Positions 12,174 through 23,649 are shown, counted from the first letter of the stretch. The stretch: 64,000 nucleotides of DNA from Kryptolebias marmoratus (GCF_001649575.2 NC_051445.1:27391088-27455087); one strand, 5' to 3'. Made by a program: numbers and translations. The notes: generated from the letters alone by a model not told the origin.

Positions 12174-13620
12174 GGAAACTACGTCAAAAAAAAGAAAAGA
12201 AAATGCAGCTACAACAAAGACTCCTAAATCCTATAGGATCCTATATGTCAACAGACTGTGGCAGTAAGCTAGCATCGACCATGTTTCCAGACTCTGAAAT
12301 AGCAAAACAGATGTCATGTGGATGGACTAAATCAGAGGCTATTGTTACAGATGTGCTTGCGCCTGCCTCAGTGGAAAGTTTCTTAAAGGACTTAAGAACA
12401 CCAATAGTTACGTGTGAAACAGAAAAACATGCAAAGATCCCATTTTTCTCAGTGGCATCAGATGCATCAATCACGGTAGAAAAAAACTCTTCCCCTTGTC
12501 TAGTAGATACTGGACACCAATACTGGGCTTGAAGATTAAGATCTTGGACTTTTATGAGGACAGTAATGAGTCATCTGGTAGCATTCACGACCAAATAACA
12601 AAAAAAAAAACGAAAGAAAATGACCTGGGATTGGAAATGGTTTCAGCATTCACTGCTGATAATGCCAGTGTGAATTATGGGCAAAATAATTCTGTATTCC
12701 AGAAGATGAAATCAGAAAATCCTTGCATCATAAAGGCAAACTGCACGGCACACATAGTGCACAACTGTGCAAAACATGCTGCAGACAGGTTGGAGATTGA
12801 CATTGAGTCAACAGTTAAAATTTTCAGCCACTTTTCACTATCCTCAAAACACACTGAAGAACTCAAAGTAGTATATGCAGTTATTTATTGAAGAAGAGTA
12901 TCATGGTCTGCTGAGACATACAACCACAAGATGGTTAAGTTTATGGCCTGCAGTCAAGAAACTATATGAGAGCTGGACAGCTATAAACTGCTACTTTTTG
13001 TCATTAGGAGAGGATCAATGCCCCAAATCACCGTGGAAGCTATTTAAAAAGGATCAGGATAGCGAAGGGCACCCACTTGAGCTGCAGGTCTAACTGTCCT
13101 TCCTCAGTCATGTGCTGAAGATTTTCCATGATGTTGTGCTGCTTTTGGAGAGAGAGGATAGGACTGCCTGTGAGCTCTATGAGATCACGCTCACTTTAAA
13201 GACAAAACTTGAACAACGACAGATGGATTCCTTCTTTGGAATGGATACCAGCACTCTCCTCCAGCAGTTTCCAGAGCAAAAAGCAGCTGCAATCAAGTGC
13301 GATCTGTCCAGGTTTTACAAGGCTTCGCTCACCTACCTGAAGAAGTGGTATAACTTTTCAGATGACAACTACCAGAGAAATGTTGCAAACTTGGCACTAA
13401 ACAAAATGTTGTGGAGAAAAGAGCTTCAGTTGTGGAGAAGTGGTCAACCTTGCTTCAAGGCACAAAGACACCAAATATGACCAAATATGCTATTGCATCT
13501 TTTCTTTTCAGCATCCCCATCACTAATGCTGCTGTTGAGAAAACATTTTCCCTAGTGACGACAACTTGGACTGACCAGCGGAACCAATGCTCTGTTGAGC
13601 TAATCAAGTTTGAAATTTAA
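12174..13620 (+). pseudogene. hAT transposase pseudogene
   Basis: Translated pieces in shifting frames show hAT features. They include FTADNASVNYGQNN and the Cys/His-rich IIKANCTAHIVHNCAKHAAD (the second catalytic Asp region and the following CxxH), then RHTTTRWLSLWPAVKKLYES, and the C-terminal dimerisation motif ITNAAVEKTFSLVTTTWTDQ. Frame changes fall near 12500, near 12880 and between 13410 and 13480. An in-frame TAA lies at 13091-13093. I did not see the N-terminal zinc finger, which is probably deleted. A start at ATG 12174 (METTSKKRKENAAT) fits a basic N-terminus but is uncertain. Confidence 0.9.
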
Positions 13621-13907
13621 GTCAAGACTAACTTTGGATACAGTTGTATAGAGATCTACACCCATGCATTGAAAGAGAAGGCTATTTTAGAAGCTGCTAG
13701 ATCCAGAAAAAGTACAAAGTCATGCACAGTGTCTTAACAACTTAGGATGTATAGATTAGAATAATGATGGTCTTCAGTGATAATTTATTATTTTTTTTAT
13801 AATCTTGTGCTAATTCATTGTTGTTCACTAACAGGCAAAGATTGACTAATGCAATATGAGATCTGCATCAAATTAAAATTTCTGAAGTTATCATAGGGTT
13901 GGTAATA

Positions 13908-14303
13908 TGAGGGGCCGTTTAGGACAAAATGTACGTTTTGTCTCTCACACACTACAAAAAACTCACGCAAACTCAAAAAATATTCAAATTGTGTATACAC
14001 ACTACTAAAATGCCACACACGCATACAAATTTTATCTTTCTCACACACATACACTGTACCGACAACTCGCACACACACACAAATGTTACCTTTCTGGCAC
14101 ACACATACNNNNNNNNNNNNNNNNNNNNNNNNNNNNNNNNNNNNNNNNNNNNNNNNNNNNNNNNNNNNNNNNNNNNNNNNNNNNNNNNNNNNNNNNNNNN
14201 NNNNNNNNTTTTTTTGAGTGTGCGTGAATATTTTTTGAGTTTGCGTGAGTTTTTTGTAGTGTGTGAGAGACAAAACGTACATTTTGTCCTAAACGGCCCC
14301 TCA
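13908..14303. mobile_element. Foldback MITE nested in the dead hAT element
   Basis: The ends are inverted repeats starting TGAGGGGCCGTTTAGGAC, identical for at least 78 bp between the left arm and the right arm. They are flanked by TA on both sides, as for a TA-targeting (Tc1/mariner-type) element. The interior is rich in CACACA-type sequence and contains the assembly gap. No coding capacity is visible. The inserted element splits the 3' part of the hAT copy. Confidence 0.85.
14109..14208. other. Assembly gap (100 N)
   Basis: A run of exactly 100 N, probably a gap of unknown true length, lies in the loop of the foldback element. Confidence 1.
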
Positions 14304-14390
14304 TATAGTAATGTGTCCCTCATTGTCCCTCATAGGCATCCTTGTTGTCCCATTTTCAGTATTTTGAGATCTGGTCACCCTAGTTGACAC

Positions 14391-15774
14391 ACTGCCATGT
14401 CCTTTGTCTCTTAGTTCACTCATGTCACTCATTCTCACTAATACCAAAATACACAAAAAATGAAATGTTCTAAAGATTAATTGTCAAATAACTACATAAA
14501 TAAATAAATAACAATCTTCAGAGATTTGTGTCTGCTTCAGATGCTGCACTGTTCTGTCACTGATGATGTTGTAATAACTCAACATAACCACCAGTGGGCA
14601 GTGTAGAACCACAGAACCATGAATTGAGCCTCACATTGAACCGATTCGTTATTTTCAACCCAGTTTGGAAGCAGAAGTTTCGACAAAAACATAACGCCAA
14701 CCTCAAAATGAAAGCCATACATTATGTTGTGTGCTTATTTTAAATATTGATACAAAAAATAATTTTCAATTATATGAAATTAAGATAATTGCAAAGACAA
14801 TAACAATAAAAACAAAACAACCAAAAATGGAACGAGCAGAAGCCAAAGCTTGTTTATGCCCACCCCATGTCAAATTCCAAAACCACACAGAAAACCTCAA
14901 AACAGAAAAACAACCAAACAAAAGAAAACAACAACAGCAACAAAAATCTCAGTAAAGCATTTCTCTGCTCCTAAATACATCACTGTCTTTGCATAAAAAT
15001 CCCCTAACATTAAAATCCACAATTAATCTAAATCTTAAATCTTTTTAAAACCTGAATACAAATTTCTTTATTCTCCACTCATCGTTAAGAGCATTCCATA
15101 GTTTGACTCCAAGAACAGACATTCATCTATATTTAACATTTGTACTTATTGGACAACTTCTAAATGTAAAGAACCCTCATAATTTACATAGTTAAAAGCA
15201 ATTAACTTGAACCAGGAAGTCTTTTATTTGAATTATGAAAAGTAACTCAGTCAAGTTAGTAATACACGCATGTATTTTAAAAAGAAAATGCAATGCATAT
15301 CCCCATCAGGAATAAACACTTTAAAACAACTTCACTGAAAAAAACAAAACAAAAAAAAACCCCACTGGGATAAAATGAAAAATAATTCTACTTTTGCCAA
15401 ATACCTGCTCTTATTTATTTATTTATTTATTTATTTTAACAGACTGAACTATGTTGTTGTTTTGTTTTGACAATAAACACATTGCATCCAATAATACTGT
15501 GATATTACTGAGCTCTTGTAAATTTGTTGGCTTTCTTTGCACACATTAAACTTTATTGGTATGGTTCTAAAAGTGATTTCACAATTTGCTTTATGCCTGT
15601 TTTTGAACCATCAGAGGCTGACAAAGCAGTCTGTTTTTATTGTTTATTTTTATTGTTCTAACAATGAACAGTTCCTGTTTGATCGTTAACGTGGAAAGGC
15701 CAGGGAATTGTTCTCAAACATGGAAAGTTTGACAACCACTGTCTGTGTTGGAATGAGTGTTTGTCTATATGTGT
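14391..15774. other. Intron with (TTTA)n, no gene recognised
   Basis: AT-rich intron. A (TTTA)n tract occupies 15411-15437. The phrase AAGTTTGACAACCACTG at 15725-15741 resembles the end of a hAT MITE, but no partner end was found. Confidence 0.5.
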
Positions 15775-15943
15775 CTAAGTGATGGACTTACAACCTGGCC
15801 AGGGTGTCCCCCGCCTCTTGCACAGCGACTGCTGGAGATAGGCACCAGCTCACCGAGACCCAGAAAGGAGAATCGGGTAAAGAAAATGGATGGATGGATG
15901 GATGGATGGATGGATGGATGGATGGATGGATGGATGGATGGAT
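15775..15943 (+). repeat. L2-type 3' tail ending in (GATG)n
   Basis: It contains CTGGCCAGGGTGTCCCCC, GACTGCTGGAGATAGGCACC and then AGAAAATGGATGG, followed by about 14 copies of GATG (15886-15943). This is the 3' part of the repeat seen in full at 17462-17790. The pure tetranucleotide tail looks young or recently expanded. Confidence 0.75.
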
Positions 15944-16809
15944 ACTTGTGTTGGTGAGTAGATACTAACAAAATCTGATAAGGAACAAAACACATCTCTT
16001 TAAAAGGGTCTGAGGAGATTAGCTGGACAAAGTCTGATCCAGGAGCTCCAGTAGGACTTAAAGGATCTGCCATTTGTGTTATAACAGCGGACACCACAGG
16101 ACACCCTCAGAGCTCATGTAGTCCATAGTTTGGAGCTCCAGAACAGATTTAACAATGCAGGAGGCCCCCACAGCATAATTTAATCATGATGCTAATTGAA
16201 CTCAAACATGCAGAAAATCCTGCAGGCAAATCAAGAACAGCTTTACAAAAACAGATTTCCACTGTTTCATTGTTTGCATTCTTCCTACATTTTTGTTGGC
16301 TCTGCCTTTTATTGGTGACCTGGAACCTTACCAACATGTCCTGGTGAAGAAAAAAAGAGGATGTGTGGAGGATTGTCAAGGTTGAAACTACAGTATTAGT
16401 ATGATGCTTTCTGTAGACGGGGCTGGGCAGGATGGTGAAGTGGACGGGGTGGGGGGTACAGAGGAGAACAAGAGAGATAAAAGGCACATAGCTTTATCTC
16501 AGTCTGACTGATAAAACCCAAACTCTTCTGCATTATTGATGGAGCTCATTGGTGGCCTTTGAAGTGATGAGGAGCGCTGGATGGAGGGAGGGCTGTGAAT
16601 GTCAGAGTCTGTATGAAGGTATCTGATGAGGACAAGGAGTGCTAACAGTTAACAGCTATCAGCAGTAGAGTTCAGGGTTGGTTTTTTTTTGCAGAAGATG
16701 AGTGAAAACAAAGGAGAAGGAGCGACCATCAAACTGGCTTCCTTCTAGACTCATCTGGACTTCTGTCTGGTTTAGTATAAAACAAAACAATGATGGACTG
16801 CACAATGCT
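15944..16809. other. Intron, nothing recognised
   Basis: No family resemblance in any frame. A 112-codon minus-strand frame at 16149-16487 has no recognisable domain and no splice or promoter support. Confidence 0.5.
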
Positions 16810-17460
16810 TACAAGTAGGGTCGCACAGGGATGTGACTAGTTGGCGAAAAGCATTCAATGTGGAGTCTCCAGAATGTTTTGTATCATTTGTGGAAGTTTT
16901 CAGTTTCCTCGCTCGTGTGTTGAAAATGTGTGTGACAAATGTTCTGTCAAAATAGTTTGAGTGTCACGGGTGTCTTGAACAAACCTGGATTATCAGGGGT
17001 GTCCTAAACTGTCTCAAGAGCACTACAGCTGTATTTTGAGGACAACACATAGGAGCTGTCCTCTAAAATAAAACATCAAAGGCAAATGTCCAGGTCTAAT
17101 AACCATGTTGATGATAAATATAACTATTAAAAACTGGCCCAAAGTTTTTTATTTCAAAAGTGTACTCCAGGTGATTAAATCATAAATGTTGGGCAGTTGC
17201 CAAGGAAGATACAAAACGAACCAAGGATGAGCATGATGTGGAGGTGGACAACAAAATAATGTGCAAAGGCAAGAATGCAAGTTTTCAAGCTGTGGAGGCA
17301 ATAGGCTATAATTTTCAAAAACTAGCAGCTCAAAATGTCACCGTATCGCTCGCTTTTTCACTGAGAATTCAGTGACACTGCAACAGAAAATTTGCCTATT
17401 TTCTTGCAATTTTCCCCCAATTTTGAGTTGGCAACTAGTCTCTAATAGTTGCAGCCCAGT
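16810..17460. repeat. Unclassified dispersed repeat, family 2 (longest copy)
   Basis: It shares ordered blocks with 47265-47835 (ATGTTCT-type and CTACAGC-type blocks, TTTTGAGTTGGCAACTAGTC) and with 33175-33345 (GCAAATGTCCAGGTCTAA, GATGATAAAT). No terminal repeats or coding sequence were identified. Confidence 0.6.
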
Positions 17461-17461
17461 G

Positions 17462-17790
17462 AGACGCCAACTTTATAACTATTGCCTCAAAGGAAGGTCT
17501 GGGATTTGACATCTGGCTGAGGCCTTTCTGTGTGCCATTTACATGTTCTCCCATACATGTGTTGGTTTTGTTCATGTACTCCAGGATTCCTCACACAGAC
17601 TGAAAACATGCATGATAAGTTAACTGGAGACTGTAAATTGGCCCAAGGTGTCAGTATGAACAATTGTTAATGTCTCTGTGACCTATCCAGGTGTACCCCG
17701 CCTCACACTCAATGATTGCTGGAGATGGACAAGAGCTCTCTGTGACTCTGAAAAAGTTGAAGCAGTTACAGAAAATGGATGGATGGAACT
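17462..17790 (+). repeat. L2-type 3' tail / SINE-like repeat, near full
   Basis: It reads TTTCTGTGTGCCATTTACAT, GTTCTCCCATACATGTG, AGGATTCCTCACACAGACTG, then the spacer TAAATTGGCCCAAGGTGTC, then CCAGGTGTACCCCGCCTCAC and GATTGCTGGAGATGG, and ends AGAAAATGGATGGATGG. This is the best-preserved copy of the family in the window. Confidence 0.75.
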
Positions 17791-18293
17791 ATGACTTTCT
17801 GATTTCTAACAATACTGACACCTTTGAGTGAAAGTAAAGTAAAAAGAACTCTAAAAATAGACATTTTCCTAATTTTAGAAAAATCTTCTTTGTAAATGAC
17901 AATCTTTTAGAAACTTTTCAACTGTTTGGCTGTTTATGGACACAACGTGTTTAAAATCTACCCAAAATTTCAGTGAAATTCAGTATGGGGTTTTCTAAGG
18001 ACCTCTCTAAAAGCTTCAACTTGGGTTTTTCATTGTTTCTGCCTCAAGGTAAGATTAAATTATCTAAACCACGAGTAAAAACACTACACAAGAGGCCTGA
18101 CAGAATCACTCTACTGCAAAAATCTGAACTTAAATAAACTTTTTAGTAAAAGAAAGAAATACCTATGGTCAGTATCATGTTCTGAGTAGAAAATATAAAA
18201 CAAAAGTCCACATCTTGATTTAACCTTGTCTTGACAACAAGGAAACACTGAACTAAATCATTTTTACAAGTTTTGACATGAGACGATATTAAG
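17791..18293. other. Intron, nothing recognised
   Basis: AT-rich sequence without a recognised element. Confidence 0.5.
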
Positions 18294-18784
18294 AAGCCTG
18301 TCAGGATTTGGGTTTTGTATTCAGTTTATTGCTTTTATTGTCTTCATGTCTGAGTTTGAGCTTATTGTTTATTTTATGCAGTTATCTTTGTTAGTCTGGT
18401 CCTTGTTCCTTGTGTCTTTGTTTCCTGTCATTATTCACCTCTCCTCAGTCAATCACGTGTTTTCCTGCCGCGCCCATCTCCACCTGCTCCTCGTTATCAC
18501 TCACCTGTGCCCACTTCACCTAATTACCCTCTGTCTTTAAAACCGGGTCTTCTCCTCCACTAACTCGCTAGTTCGTTTGTCTTTTTTCCCTGATGCCTGG
18601 TTCTGCTCGTCTCCTGCCCTTGTCCGTTCAGTTTTTGTATTTAGTTTGTTTTGTATTTAGTTTTCTTCTTGCTGCCTTGTCAGCGTTTTGTTTTTGGTTT
18701 TCTTTATTTTAATAAATTAGTTTCTTTTTTATCTTGAGTCTGCGCTCTGGGTTCGCCTCCTTCTCCACCAATCATGTTAAAGCC
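18294..18784 (+). mobile_element. Solo LTR, gypsy-like, with 5-bp duplication
   Basis: The LTR spans 18299-18779, begins TGTCAGGATTTGGG and ends ATCATGTTA. The normal CA end is probably mutated. It is flanked on both sides by AAGCC (18294-18298 and 18780-18784). It contains a TTTAAAACCGGGTC block that could serve as a TATA-like region and AATAAA at 18711-18716. No internal retroelement sequence adjoins it, so it is a solo LTR left by recombination. Related copies lie at 27.2, 31.3, 37.0 and 63.2 kb. Confidence 0.88.
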
Positions 18785-19540
18785 ATTTGTATAATGGGGA
18801 AATGATGAATGAATGTTAATTATTAACCCTTTGTTTAGATGAAGCCCATCCACAAAAGCAGAAAACAGAACTTGCTCCCAACAGAACTTTGTTCCAACTA
18901 TTAGAAATGAAGATGTTTTACTGAACGGCAGATGGTTATAAACATACTGCAGAAAAGGCAAAAATCAGATAATAATGGATTAGTAGGGCTTTATTCTTTT
19001 CTTGTCATTTGAAACAGGTCACATTGGTCTGCTTGTTTCCTGGTGGGTGCAGTCTAACCCATCTGTATCATACATGGACTAAGAGAAGCTGTGTTCCTCC
19101 ATGGTATCCAGCAGAGTACTTGATATCTGAAACATGATGTGGAATGTAAACATGAAGATCCAGGGAGGGGTGGATGGGTGGGGGCTGCATTTATTTCTCA
19201 ACAAAAAGAAATGTGTGAAGGGGGCACACACAGAATGGGATACACCATCGTAACGGTGGAATCCATGTGAGGTCACAGGTCATGACCCTGAGCTCTGCAC
19301 TCACATACTTTCCCTGATCCAAACCTCCCACCCAGTCAGCCAGACACAAACAGCATGTCTGAGCCCTAAATATATTTCTGTTGCCAGAAAGACTGAATGA
19401 AGACAGCAAATCAGACAAACAGCTGACAGAAAGACAGGAGGAAGAAAAAGAAATTCTCTGACTGACTGAAAGGACTCTGTGTTTTTATTTTGGCTCAAGC
19501 TTCAAGGACTCAGAGGTTCCCAACCTTACTTCCTGAACAT
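18785..19540. other. Intron, nothing recognised
   Basis: No recognised coding or repeat signal. A short A/T-rich tract (poly-A then TATA, 19541-19581) leads into the following assembly gap. Confidence 0.5.
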
Positions 19541-19545
19541 CAAAA

Positions 19546-19577
<32 letters not shown>

Positions 19578-19581
19578 CATA

Positions 19582-20204
19582 NNNNNNNNNNNNNNNNNNN
19601 NNNNNNNNNNNNNNNNNNNNNNNNNNNNNNNNNNNNNNNNNNNNNNNNNNNNNNNNNNNNNNNNNNNNNNNNNNNNNNNNNNNNNNNNNNNNNNNNNNNN
19701 NNNNNNNNNNNNNNNNNNNNNNNNNNNNNNNNNNNNNNNNNNNNNNNNNNNNNNNNNNNNNNNNNNNNNNNNNNNNNNNNNNNNNNNNNNNNNNNNNNNN
19801 NNNNNNNNNNNNNNNNNNNNNNNNNNNNNNNNNNNNNNNNNNNNNNNNNNNNNNNNNNNNNNNNNNNNNNNNNNNNNNNNNNNNNNNNNNNNNNNNNNNN
19901 NNNNNNNNNNNNNNNNNNNNNNNNNNNNNNNNNNNNNNNNNNNNNNNNNNNNNNNNNNNNNNNNNNNNNNNNNNNNNNNNNNNNNNNNNNNNNNNNNNNN
20001 NNNNNNNNNNNNNNNNNNNNNNNNNNNNNNNNNNNNNNNNNNNNNNNNNNNNNNNNNNNNNNNNNNNNNNNNNNNNNNNNNNNNNNNNNNNNNNNNNNNN
20101 NNNNNNNNNNNNNNNNNNNNNNNNNNNNNNNNNNNNNNNNNNNNNNNNNNNNNNNNNNNNNNNNNNNNNNNNNNNNNNNNNNNNNNNNNNNNNNNNNNNN
20201 NNNN
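19582..20204. other. Assembly gap (623 N)
   Basis: A run of N that removes the 5' end of the L1 element. Confidence 1.
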
Positions 20205-20205
20205 T

Positions 20206-21090
20206 GACGCGACAGGATTAACGCAAATTCTGGGGGAGTTACGGGACTTCCGAAAAGATATGAAACAACAGTTTGATGACATTAAGTCAGAACTCATTAA
20301 CGTAAACCGGAAAATTAAGGAGACGGAGGATCGAGTTGATTCGATGGAGGAACGGGCAGTGAACATGGAACAGATAATGAACAAGATGGCCGAACTAATT
20401 AAACAGCAACAAGAAAAACTACTTGACCAGGAAGGGAGATCACGAAGAACAAACATTCGAATATACAACATACCAGAGGGAGCAGAAGGATCGTCAGTGA
20501 GAGACTTTGTGGATAAATTGCTCAGGGACACCCTAGAGATTGAACCAAGTATGGAATTGGACATTGAGAGAGCCCACCGAGCGCTGGCTCCGCCACCAGC
20601 TGGAGGCACAGACGACAGGCCAAGATCCATGATTGTGAAGTTCCTCCGCAGCAGAACCAAGGAAGAGATTTTACGGAAAGCGTGGGGGAAGAAAGGTGTG
20701 CTTCTACACGGGAAACCGATATATTTCGATCAAGATTATCCTCCCACAGTGTTGCAGAAACGTAAAGAATACTCGGAGGCCAAACGGGTCCTGAAGCAGA
20801 AAAAGATCTGATTTCAATCCCCTTTCCCCGCTAAACTACGGGTCTATTACGAGGGAGAAACACGGCTTTACCAGACAGCGGCAGAGGTGACGAAGGACAT
20901 GAAGGAACGTGGTTTACCTGTCCCCCTGATCAGGCCAGAGGAGAGCCTGGTAGAGCAGCTGGCCCGCACCGCTTGGAAGAAAATCGGCTCGAAACAACAT
21001 GCGTCAGGAGAAGAACGAGAGATGAACATCAGAGAAAGACTGAGGGAGAAACTAGTACTCTGCAAGAGGAGCTCTGAAGAGATGCATTAA
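20206..21090 (+). pseudogene. L1 ORF1 (RNA-binding chaperone), one nonsense codon
   Basis: One open frame runs through the segment apart from a TGA at 20809-20811. The N-terminal third is a coiled coil (FDDIKSELINVNRKIKETED onward). It is followed by an RRM with RRTNIRIYNIPEGAEG and the conserved RSMIVKFLRSRTKEEIL, and by a C-terminal domain starting FQSPFPAKLRVYYEGE. ORF1 proteins of L1 form trimers that coat the element RNA. In related copies Arg sits where the stop is, so a CGA-to-TGA change is likely. The start codon lies in the upstream gap. Confidence 0.93.
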
Positions 21091-21325
21091 TAACTGGGTA
21101 AGCTAAATTACCACTAAATAATTAATAGAATATAAACAATGAGGACAATGTATCTCAGTTAGCACAATAGTTTGTATCACGGACATTATCGTTGTCATAT
21201 TGAATATATTCCCTAGCCCCAACCTAGACAAAAATAATAAAAGTACGAGGAGAAAGCAAACAAAATGGACAAAAACTGCGTTAGAGTAGTCGGGGGCCCT
21301 CCCCTCTTTTCCAAGGGAGGTTTTC

Positions 21326-21425
21326 NNNNNNNNNNNNNNNNNNNNNNNNNNNNNNNNNNNNNNNNNNNNNNNNNNNNNNNNNNNNNNNNNNNNNNNNNNN
21401 NNNNNNNNNNNNNNNNNNNNNNNNN
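21326..21425. other. Assembly gap (100 N) in the L1
   Basis: A gap of standard size, so the true length is unknown and could hold ORF2. Confidence 1.
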
Positions 21426-21633
21426 TTTTTTGTCTTTCTCTTTTCTTTCCCATATGATCACTCAATAATCTTTCTCTGAGAAGTAATGTTATATTTTGGA
21501 TTTGACATTGTTATAAGGCAATGGACTACATGTAAATTTTATTTCAAATGTGGAAATTAGTCTGGTGATGCCTAATGTTATGTAAATGATACTTGCTCGA
21601 GAAATAATAAAGATATAATTAAAAAAAAAAAAA

Positions 21634-21690
21634 GACTGCACCTTATAATCCGGTGTGCCTTATGATGCAGAAAATACAGTTTATGGTATA
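21634..21690. mobile_element. Pogo-type MITE terminal fragment
   Basis: CTGCACCTTATAATCCGGTG followed by TGCCTTATGATGCAG and AAAATACAG closely resembles the end of the element at 54711-55575. It abuts the poly(A) tail of the L1 directly. Confidence 0.7.
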
Positions 21691-22269
21691 TCTATAACTT
21701 AGTCACAGCAGCCACCCTGGTATTTTATATGTTGCCCAGGAATATTGTTTGTTTTATGTTTACATTTGATGATGACCCCACTAAAACATAAAAAAATTCA
21801 GTCAGAACACGGATGGTCTTTCCAGGCTTTTGGTGAGGTCTTCAGGGTTGAATTAAGAGCATGATAGGTTGTGAAGCATTCTGAACACACAAAAAATCTC
21901 TGCACTGAGGTCATGGTGGTTTATTCACGATGGCAGTGTACTGAGATCATTTCTGCACAAAATTTCTAGATTATTATTTAAGGGTGCCCCTGATTAATAA
22001 TGTGAATGCTAATTCACCATTCACATTATTGTTTCTCTGTTTTTTCTTCTGTACATTGTTTGCAATCTAACTACTTTTCAGTATTTTGTGCTATTTTATC
22101 CAAAATATTCAGCTTATTCAGAATATGGGTTAAATGATTTTTGTATTTTGTAACTTTTATACTTATCAAAATATTTAACTTCTTAAATCAGTGAGACAAC
22201 TTCAGTTCTTTATAAAACATTGTTCTCTTTGGAATCTGTTTTGGCATAATTGCTCTATTATTATGATGC
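21691..22269. other. Intron, nothing recognised
   Basis: AT-rich sequence with no recognised element. A short inverted repeat around 22000-22030 (AATAATGTGAATG / CATTCACATTATT) is noted. Confidence 0.5.
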
Positions 22270-22374
22270 GTTTAGGTTTTAGTTCAACTTTTGCTACTTT
22301 GACCTTTTAGTTAGCCTTTTGTTACATTTAGCTCTTAGCTGGCCTTTTGCTACTTTTGATTATTTTGGTAATCA
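22270..22374. repeat. GCTACTTTTAGCTCTTAGC-type degenerate minisatellite
   Basis: Same theme as 1250-1430 (TTTTGCTACTTTGACC, CCTTTTGTTACATTTAGC). It sits directly beside a family-1 repeat, so the two may be parts of one larger element. Confidence 0.6.
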
Positions 22375-23090
22375 TGTGCTTTTAGATGTCCCATGAACCA
22401 AACTCAAAAGCAAAGGTGTTCACACCTGATCTAGTAAAATCACTTGCCACAGTTTCATGCCAGAGTTTTTGACTAAGATCATTGTAGTCTGAAAAATGAG
22501 GTTGTAACAGTTGTAGCTGGTTTGCGCAACTCTTGAAAATAACCTTCAGTGCAATATCATCCAAAATGTCAAGATGTCACGCTTGTTAATAATCCTCAGC
22601 TACTATCACATTAAATTTTATCTCAATATCTGTAAAACTGACTGCATTACAGCCATTTTTGTGTTGGCTAATGTGCATTAGCTGTGGTGGCCATCTTTAA
22701 TTGGACTGATTCCAAAAGTCAGTTGTAGATGTACATCCAATGATTACTTTCTAAAGAATTAGTAGAATATTTGTTATGGTATATGTGTTGGGGATGATGC
22801 TACAGCTACAACCACACCAAATTGTAGGCTATATCTGTAAAATTAGATGAGTTATACTTTTCTTTTAAAAGTTAGTTGGCTGGGGCAGCCATCTTGAATC
22901 AGGTTGACCACAAAAGTTAATTAGTTGTAGATGTACAGCCCATGATTCTTTTCTGAAAATTTCATTAGAATTTTTCCAGTGGTTCACAAGATATTTTGGT
23001 AACAGACAGACATACAAACACACAGAGACTCAAGCAAAAACATAATCATCTGCTTTCAGCTTTCATGGCGGCTGATAATAATGTTTGCAA
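22375..23090 (-). repeat. Unclassified dispersed repeat, family 1 (two units)
   Basis: Two successive units contain GCCATCTT, GTAGATGTACATCCAATGAT and TTCACAAGATATTTTGGTAA. The end has AACAGACAGACATACAAAC. Copies in the same orientation lie at 35.9 kb and in the opposite orientation at 0.3, 31.0 and 40.6 kb. Confidence 0.7.
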
Positions 23091-23604
23091 ATGGCATAAA
23101 TTAGCTTGAGTATGAGCTGGTATTTAATATCTCTATTATATTTATTTCATGGGCAGGACAAGGTGTCAGTGTAATTTAGAGGCAGTGCTCATAAACAGAC
23201 CTCAGAAAAATAATCAAACAGTCTGAAACACAACATGTAAACAACTGCAGTAGAGCCTCACTCTGATTAACAATCATAATTAGATTATTATGATCCACTA
23301 AAATTAGTCAGTGTCTCTCTGTAGGTCCTGTATTTTCCACACATCAGAACTCACAGCTTACACGTTCCAAAAAAAAACCAAACTGCTGTTTCCCACAAAC
23401 TAACAACACCAGGCAGCTTGTTGTATTTTCAATATAAACACAAAGACACACACACACACACCTCAGGCTATTTCCTGCAGATAGACCTGTCCATATTTAT
23501 ATACATCTTCCAGTGGATGTAATCTTTTGGGTGCTGACAGCAAGTTAACCAGCTCGAATCAGCTCGGCCTCATGCACCTACAGTTTAATTCACACAGACA
23601 TGAC

Positions 23605-23605
<1 letters not shown>

Positions 23606-23648
<43 letters not shown>
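23606..23648. repeat. (GT)n microsatellite
   Basis: About 21 perfect GT units. A shorter (CA)n lies at 23744-23769. The stretch 23091-23605 before it holds only a short CA run and no recognised gene. Confidence 0.98.

Positions 23649-23649
<1 letters not shown>

Larger units (their letters stand above)
11873..14390 (+). mobile_element. Dead hAT transposon with 8-bp target duplications
   Basis: The element runs from 11881 to 14382. Its ends are inverted copies of TAGGGTGACCAGAT. It is flanked by GTCGACAC (11873-11880) and GTTGACAC (14383-14390), an 8-bp duplication with one CpG-type C-to-T change, as expected for hAT insertion. It contains a broken transposase, a nested foldback element and a 100-bp assembly gap. 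It lies in the plus orientation within the large cdk14 intron. Confidence 0.93.
20205..21633 (+). mobile_element. L1-type LINE, 5' end and ORF2 missing in gaps
   Basis: The visible parts are ORF1 (20206-21090), a short stretch after it, and, beyond a second gap, a pyrimidine-rich 3' region ending in AATAAA (21606-21611) and a poly(A) tail at 21621-21633. ORF2, normally over 3.5 kb with endonuclease and reverse transcriptase, is not visible. It is either deleted or hidden in the 100-N gap. Confidence 0.85.

Noticed and set aside
15886..15943. Tandem GATGG units considered as a CRISPR-like or functional array
   Set aside because: It is a simple tetranucleotide microsatellite at the tail of a retroelement; there are no spacers.
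19485..20660. Very long minus-strand open frame
   Set aside because: It is open only because it crosses 623 N; the real coding signal there is L1 ORF1 on the plus strand.
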